Of a stretch of DNA of 12,071 nt, positions 7,952 through 12,071 are shown piece after piece. How positions within the stretch are numbered: position 1 is the stretch's first letter; every line of letters begins with the position of its first letter. The notes under the pieces were generated by a model that was not told the DNA's origin, made no database searches, and saw only the letters and a program-made list of their open reading frames with translations. The stretch covers positions 1-12,071 of the forward strand of contig DATDFL010000033.1 of NCBI GenBank assembly GCA_036522595.1. Reading direction: 5' to 3'. The position numbers and the translations under genes are program-made. The DNA comes from AC-32 sp036522595 (GTDB lineage: Bacteria; Actinomycetota; Thermoleophilia; Gaiellales; Gaiellaceae).

Positions 7952-10099
7952 GTGGAGAGCTGGACCCGCCTGATACTGCGACATCGCTGGCTCGTCGTGG
8001 CCGTTTGGCTCGTCGTGCTCCTGGCCGGCGGCTACGCGAACGGAAAGCTCTCGGCGCTCCTCTCGAACACGTTCACGATGCCCGGCACCGACTCGGAGCG
8101 GGCCCGCACGATCCTGAAGGACCATTACGGCGACCGCAGCGATGGAGCATTCACCGTCGTCTTCCAGGTCCCGAGCTCCGGAGATCAGGCGCAGCGGCAG
8201 CGCCTGCAGGTCGCGCTGGCGCGCGCGGCAAAGAAGGTCCCGACCGGGCACCCGAGGCCGCTGGTGCCGGGCGGACCGCACCTGCTCTACGGCGACATCG
8301 TCTCGACGCTCAGCATCGCCGACGCGAAGAACTACACCGACGACGTTCTGCGCGCCCTCCCTCGTGGCCACGGCGTCGCGCCGTTCGTTACCGGCCAGGC
8401 AGCGATCCAGCACGACCTGGACCCGATCTTCAACGAGGACCTGCGGAAGGGCGAGCTCTTCATCGCGGTCCCGATCGCCCTGCTGATCCTGCTCGTGGTC
8501 TTCGGGCTCTCGTGGGCCGTGACGATCCCGCTCCTCTTCGCGGCCAGCACGATCATGGGCACCCTCGGCGCCGTTTACGTCTTCGCGCACTACGTGACCA
8601 TGGCGACCTACGTCACGAACCTCGTCCAGCTGATCGGGCTCGGGATCGCGGTCGACTACTCGCTCCTGATCGTCTACCGGTTCCGCGAGGAGCTGCACCG
8701 GCACGAGTCGAAGGACGACGCCATCGTACGGACGATGGCGACCGCGGGGCGTGCCGTCTTGTTCTCGGGCGCGACGGTGGCGATCGGGCTCGCGCTGCTG
8801 CTCTTCATGCCTTCGCCGTTCATGCGCTCGATGGGAATCGGCGGCTTCCTGATCCCGCTCGTCTCGATGGCAGCCGCGGTGACGCTGCAGCCCGCGCTGC
8901 TCTCGCTCTACGGACGCCGCGGCGTGCGGCGCGCGGCCGTCGTTCGGCGGGTGCGTGACTCTCCGCGGCGAGGCTTCTGGGAGCGGCTCGCCACGGCGAT
9001 CATGCGGCGGCCGCTCGCGTTCCTGGCGGGAGGAGCCGCGCTGCTGATCGCGGTCGCCCTGCCGGTCTTCGCGCTGCAGCTCACCCCGGGCTCGGCGCAG
9101 GGCATCCCGCAGCACCCGCAGGCCGTCCACGGGTTCGCGCTCCTGAAGCGGGCGGTCGGCGCGGGCGCGCTCTCGCCGACGCAGATCGTGGTCGACTCGG
9201 GCCGGCCCGGCGGAGTCGTTACCGAATCGGTGCAGAGCGCGATCTACCGGCTGGTCGCCAACGTGCAGCGCGACCCGGAAGTGCGGTTCGTCCGCTACCA
9301 GGAGGAGCGACCGTGGCTCGACCCGACCGCGCGCTACGCCCAGATCGTGGTCGCCGGCAAGCACGAGTACGGCGAGGAGCCGGCCCAGCGCTTCGTCCAC
9401 CGGCTGCGCGGCGACCTCATCCCTTCGGCGAAGTGGCCGGCAGACGTGCGGGTCCTCGCCGGTGGCGGCCCGCCCCAGGGCGTGGACTTCATCGACCGCT
9501 CGTACGCGGTCTTCCCGTGGCTCGTGCTCGGCGTGCTCGTACTGACGTACCTGCTGCTCCTGCGCGCGTTCCGCTCGATCCTGCTGCCGCTGAAGGCCGT
9601 ACTCCTGAACCTGCTCTCGGTCGGGGCGAGCTACGGCGCGCTGGTGATCGTCTTCAAGTGGGGGCTCGGGAAGAGCCTCTGGGGCCTGTACGAGTTCCAG
9701 CAGGTCGAGGCCTGGATCCCGATCTTCCTCTTCGCCATGCTCTTCGGCCTCTCGATGGACTACGAGGTCTTCCTGGTCACGCGCATGCGGGAGGCCTGGG
9801 ACGAGACGCGCGACAACGCGCGCGCGGTCGGGCTCGGGCTCGAGCGGACGGGCCGGATCGTCACCGCGGCTGCAATCGTGATGGTGGCCGCGTTCTCCGG
9901 TTTCATCGCGGGCCGCGTGGTCGGCCTGCAGGAGTTCGGCTTCGGCTTGGCCGTCGCGATCTTCGTCGACGCGACGATCGTCCGCGCGCTGCTCGTCCCG
10001 TCGCTGATGGCCCTGTTCGGCCGCTACAACTGGTGGCTCCCGAGTCGGGTGGCCCGGGTCTTCCGCGTCCGGCCGTCCCCGCTCGAGCAGGGCGCGTAG
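7952..10099 (+). CDS. MMPL-family (RND superfamily) membrane exporter
   Basis: This 715-residue protein shows the MMPL layout twice: one helix, a large external domain, then five helices. Helices fall near residues 13-30, 172-188, 193-213, 219-242, 271-290, 295-318, then 353-373, 518-535, 541-565, 587-612, 637-655 and 660-684. The conserved Asp-Tyr pairs of the proton relay are present in helices 4 (AVDYSLL, D235-Y236) and 10 (SMDYEVF, D603-Y604). MMPL proteins use the proton gradient to move lipids, glycolipids or small hydrophobic molecules across the membrane. The size fits the shorter YdfJ-like group without a cytoplasmic C-terminal domain. The GTG start follows an operator-like palindrome, and rmlA begins 13 bases after the stop. 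Confidence 0.93.
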   Translation: MESWTRLILRHRWLVVAVWLVVLLAGGYANGKLSALLSNTFTMPGTDSERARTILKDHYGDRSDGAFTVVFQVPSSGDQAQRQRLQVALARAAKKVPTGHPRPLVPGGPHLLYGDIVSTLSIADAKNYTDDVLRALPRGHGVAPFVTGQAAIQHDLDPIFNEDLRKGELFIAVPIALLILLVVFGLSWAVTIPLLFAASTIMGTLGAVYVFAHYVTMATYVTNLVQLIGLGIAVDYSLLIVYRFREELHRHESKDDAIVRTMATAGRAVLFSGATVAIGLALLLFMPSPFMRSMGIGGFLIPLVSMAAAVTLQPALLSLYGRRGVRRAAVVRRVRDSPRRGFWERLATAIMRRPLAFLAGGAALLIAVALPVFALQLTPGSAQGIPQHPQAVHGFALLKRAVGAGALSPTQIVVDSGRPGGVVTESVQSAIYRLVANVQRDPEVRFVRYQEERPWLDPTARYAQIVVAGKHEYGEEPAQRFVHRLRGDLIPSAKWPADVRVLAGGGPPQGVDFIDRSYAVFPWLVLGVLVLTYLLLLRAFRSILLPLKAVLLNLLSVGASYGALVIVFKWGLGKSLWGLYEFQQVEAWIPIFLFAMLFGLSMDYEVFLVTRMREAWDETRDNARAVGLGLERTGRIVTAAAIVMVAAFSGFIAGRVVGLQEFGFGLAVAIFVDATIVRALLVPSLMALFGRYNWWLPSRVARVFRVRPSPLEQGA

Positions 10100-10112
10100 C
10101 ATCCCAGCCCGA

Positions 10113-10883
10113 ATGGAGGCTCCGCTCAAGGGCGTGATCCTGGCCGGCGGCACCGGCTCGCGGTTGCACCCGCTGACCCGGATCACCAACAAGCACCTGC
10201 TGCCGATCTACGACCGGCCGATGATCACCTACGGAATCGAGGCGCTCGTCAAGGCCGGCGTCACGGAGATCATGCTCGTGACCGGCGGAACCCATGCGGG
10301 CGAGTTCTTCCGCCTGCTCGGAAACGGCCACGAGTACGGGATCGACCGGCTCTCCTACGCCTATCAGGAGAATCCGGGCGGGATTGCCGAGGCGCTCGGG
10401 CTCGCGGAGCGTTTCGGTGCCGGCGACCGGATCGTCGTGATGCTCGCCGACAACATCGTCGAGCGCTCGCTCGCGCCGGCGGTCGAGAACTTCCGGCGGC
10501 AGGAGCGCGGGGGGCGGATCCTGCTCGCGCAGCTCGGCGAGCCCGAGCATCTGCGCCACCTCGGCGTCGCGGAGCTCGAAGGCGAGCGTGTCGTGAGGAT
10601 CGTCGAGAAGCCGGACGATCCGCCGAGTGAGTTCGCCGTCACCGGGATCTACTTCTACGACGAGCAGGTCTGGGAGGTGATCCCCACGCTGAAGCCGTCC
10701 GGCCGCGGCGAGCTCGAGATCACCGACGTGAACAACTGGTACGTCGACCAGGGCGCGATGGAGTACGACGTGCTCGAGGGCTTCTGGGGCGACGCGGGCG
10801 AGTCGATCGACGCGTACTACGAGGTCAACGACTTCGTGCGGGCCCACGGAGCGAACAAAGAGTGGTCGACGGCGTCCGCGTAA
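10113..10883 (+). CDS. rmlA: Glucose-1-phosphate thymidylyltransferase-like nucleotidyltransferase, short form
   Basis: The 256-residue protein has the sugar-nucleotidyltransferase signature LAGGTGSRLHPLT (10-22) with NKHLLPIYDRPM (K27), VEKP (164-167), FAVTGIYFYD and RGELEITDVNNWY. Metal-binding aspartates lie in LADN (D113) and GFWGDAG (D227). It joins dTTP (probably) and glucose-1-phosphate to give dTDP-glucose, the first step to dTDP-L-rhamnose. It is about 35-45 residues shorter than typical RmlA, lacking the C-terminal helices that shape the regulatory site. LADN replaces the usual GDN loop start and GGIAEAL the usual GLAQA. The next two genes encode epimerase and reductase steps, supporting the pathway role; another nucleotide sugar cannot be excluded. 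Its end overlaps the rmlC-like gene by 22 bases. Confidence 0.87.
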   Translation: MEAPLKGVILAGGTGSRLHPLTRITNKHLLPIYDRPMITYGIEALVKAGVTEIMLVTGGTHAGEFFRLLGNGHEYGIDRLSYAYQENPGGIAEALGLAERFGAGDRIVVMLADNIVERSLAPAVENFRRQERGGRILLAQLGEPEHLRHLGVAELEGERVVRIVEKPDDPPSEFAVTGIYFYDEQVWEVIPTLKPSGRGELEITDVNNWYVDQGAMEYDVLEGFWGDAGESIDAYYEVNDFVRAHGANKEWSTASA

Positions 10884-11323
10884 TCCCGCTGAAGCGGTTC
10901 GAGGACGGCCGCGGCTGGTTCACCGAGCTGATGCGCGGCTCGGAGCTGCCGCAGCCGGTGCGGCAGTCGAACCTCGTCTTCTCGCGGCAGGGCGTCATCC
11001 GCGGGCTGCACTACCACGAGCGAGGCCAGTGCGACCTCTTCGCGTGCCTGGAGGGAATGGTGCGCGTCGTCATCCTCGACCGCGAGACCGGTGAGACGTT
11101 CACGGAGGACATCGGCGACGAGAACCCCGCCGCGGTCTGGGTCCCGGGGCACCACGCGCACGGCTATGAGGCGCTCACCGACTGCCTCTTCCTCTACCAC
11201 GTCACCGAGGAGTACGACCGCGACGACCCCGACGAGCACGAGGTTCCCTGGAACGACCCGCGGGTCGCGCATCTCTGGAGCACGGAATCGCCGATCCTCT
11301 CGGAACGGGACGCGGTTACCTGA
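10862..11323 (+). CDS. rmlC: dTDP-4-dehydrorhamnose 3,5-epimerase-family protein
   Basis: The 153-residue cupin has the RmlC core: RGLHYH with the catalytic-type histidine H50, AVWVPGHHAHGYEAL, LYHVTEEYD (Y112, Y118) and PWNDPRVAHLW near the end. RmlC inverts C3 and C5 of dTDP-4-keto-6-deoxyglucose. It is shorter than the usual 180-200 residues. The lysine found in the QGKLV segment of classical RmlC is replaced by Asp58 in QCDLF, so it belongs to a divergent subgroup and may not do the full double epimerisation. The GTG start is inside the end of rmlA with GGAG ten bases upstream, so translation is coupled. The stop TGA (11321-11323) overlaps the probable start of rmlD. Confidence 0.88.
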   Translation: MVDGVRVIPLKRFEDGRGWFTELMRGSELPQPVRQSNLVFSRQGVIRGLHYHERGQCDLFACLEGMVRVVILDRETGETFTEDIGDENPAAVWVPGHHAHGYEALTDCLFLYHVTEEYDRDDPDEHEVPWNDPRVAHLWSTESPILSERDAVT

Positions 11324-12071
11324 TCACCGGCGCGGGCGGCCAGCTCGGCGCCGCGCTGCAGGAGGTCTTTCCCGGAGCTGACGCGCGCACGCGCGGGCAG
11401 CTCGACGTGACCCGGCCCTTGTCGGTCGACGCCGACCTGGTCCTGCACGCTGCTGCGTGGACCGACGTCGACGGAGCCGAGGCGGATCCGGAGGGCGCCC
11501 GGCTCGTGAACGTCGAAGGGACGCGCAACGTGGCTGCGCTCGGAGCGCCGGTCGTCTACTACTCGAGCGACTACGTCTTCGACGGCTCAAAGCGCGAGCC
11601 GTACGTCGAGTCGGACAAGCCGCGGCCCCTCTCGGTCTACGGCCAGACGAAGCTCGAGGGCGAGCGGGAGGTGTGCGAGGGCTGGATCGTCCGCAGCTCG
11701 TGGCTCTTCGGCTGGACGGGCAGGAACTTCGTCCGGACGATGCTCGACCTCGGCCGCGAGCGCGAGGAGGTGAGCGTGGTTGCCGATCAGGTCGGCTCGC
11801 CGACCTATGTCGGCCACCTCGCGGCCGCGACGCAAGAGCTCCTCTTGCGGCCTCACGGTGTTTGGCACCTCGCCGCGCAGGGTGAGTGCTCATGGGCCGA
11901 GTTCGCGGGAGCAATCTTCGAGGAGGCGGGCCTCGACTGCCGCGTGTGCGAGATCTCGACCGATGAGCTCGGCCGGCCCGCGCCGCGCCCCGCCTACTCC
12001 GTCCTTCGCAGCGAGAAGAGCGCCCCCGAGCTGCCCCACTGGCGCGAAGGCCTGCGCGCCTGCCTCGACCG
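11320..12071 (+). CDS. rmlD: dTDP-4-dehydrorhamnose reductase, 3' end outside the window
   Basis: The open frame runs to the right edge, giving about 250 residues of a protein normally of 280-300. It is an extended-SDR reductase: nucleotide-binding TGAGGQLG (residues 3-10), SSDYVFDG (82-89), catalytic YGQTK (Y107, K111), and near the end the substrate-binding pattern RPAYSVLRSEK. RmlD reduces dTDP-4-keto-L-rhamnose with NAD(P)H to dTDP-L-rhamnose. No ATG, GTG or TTG lies in this frame between the core of rmlC and the Rossmann motif. CTG 11320-11322 overlaps the rmlC TGA as CTGA, has GGGA nine bases upstream, and is taken as the start. ACG at 11305 is a less likely alternative that would keep a longer first beta strand. 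A sequence error is also possible. Confidence 0.88.
   Translation, partial: MITGAGGQLGAALQEVFPGADARTRGQLDVTRPLSVDADLVLHAAAWTDVDGAEADPEGARLVNVEGTRNVAALGAPVVYYSSDYVFDGSKREPYVESDKPRPLSVYGQTKLEGEREVCEGWIVRSSWLFGWTGRNFVRTMLDLGREREEVSVVADQVGSPTYVGHLAAATQELLLRPHGVWHLAAQGECSWAEFAGAIFEEAGLDCRVCEISTDELGRPAPRPAYSVLRSEKSAPELPHWREGLRACLD

Noticed and set aside
7943..10192. Long minus-strand open frame opposite the MMPL gene (749 codons)
   Set aside because: It is an Arg/Glu/Asp-rich shadow without hydrophobic core or motifs, and it also crosses the palindrome and the end of rmlA.
11200..11340. rmlC-rmlD as one frameshifted fusion gene
   Set aside because: RmlC ends normally (PILSERD region) and RmlD begins at its usual first strand, so two adjacent genes explain the data better. 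A small sequence error at the start codon remains possible.

Overview
The window is GC-rich, gene-dense bacterial chromosome with strong G/C preference at third codon positions, many GTG starts and several start/stop overlaps. Gene content (actinobacterial-style 127-residue orphan, half-size TauE/SafE proteins, hsp20-lon, MMPL exporter, dTDP-rhamnose genes) and promoter-like motifs resembling actinobacterial stress-sigma sites point to a high-GC actinobacterium. A Thermoleophilia-like lineage is possible, but that is a guess. I see no IS element, phage gene, CRISPR array, tRNA or rRNA.

Left part (1-2902): the last four membrane helices of an EamA-type transporter enter from the left edge. A convergent trehalose-6-phosphate phosphatase (otsB-like, minus strand) follows. 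Eighteen bases from its preferred start, a plus-strand operon begins in the other direction: two half-size TauE/SafE permease genes overlapping by one base, then a 127-residue acidic protein of unknown function overlapping by four bases. That operon converges on a minus-strand ZIP-family metal transporter, and the two stop codons share bases.

Middle (2903-4856): a secreted M23 metallopeptidase with its own N-terminal domain and a Pro/Lys/Gly linker diverges from the ZIP gene. It converges on a YtxH-like small membrane protein with a candidate general-stress (SigF/SigB-type) promoter.

Stress block (4857-7950): an hsp20 small heat-shock gene runs directly into lon (8-base overlap, Shine-Dalgarno inside hsp20) on the minus strand. 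A candidate ECF-sigma promoter lies upstream and a strong 11-bp hairpin lies downstream. Together with the YtxH-like gene this forms a protein-quality-control and stress neighbourhood.

Right part (7951-12071): a perfect 7-bp inverted repeat sits just upstream of an MMPL-family 12-helix exporter. Thirteen bases after the exporter come rmlA-, rmlC- and rmlD-like genes for dTDP-L-rhamnose or a related deoxysugar, tightly overlapping. rmlB is not in the window. rmlD has no ATG/GTG/TTG start and appears to begin at a CTG that forms a CTGA overlap with the rmlC stop; it runs off the right edge.

The genes belong to known families. The less ordinary points are the split permease, the regulatory sites, the small repeat/hairpin unit after lon and the CTG start of rmlD. 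I do not see a wholly new system here.
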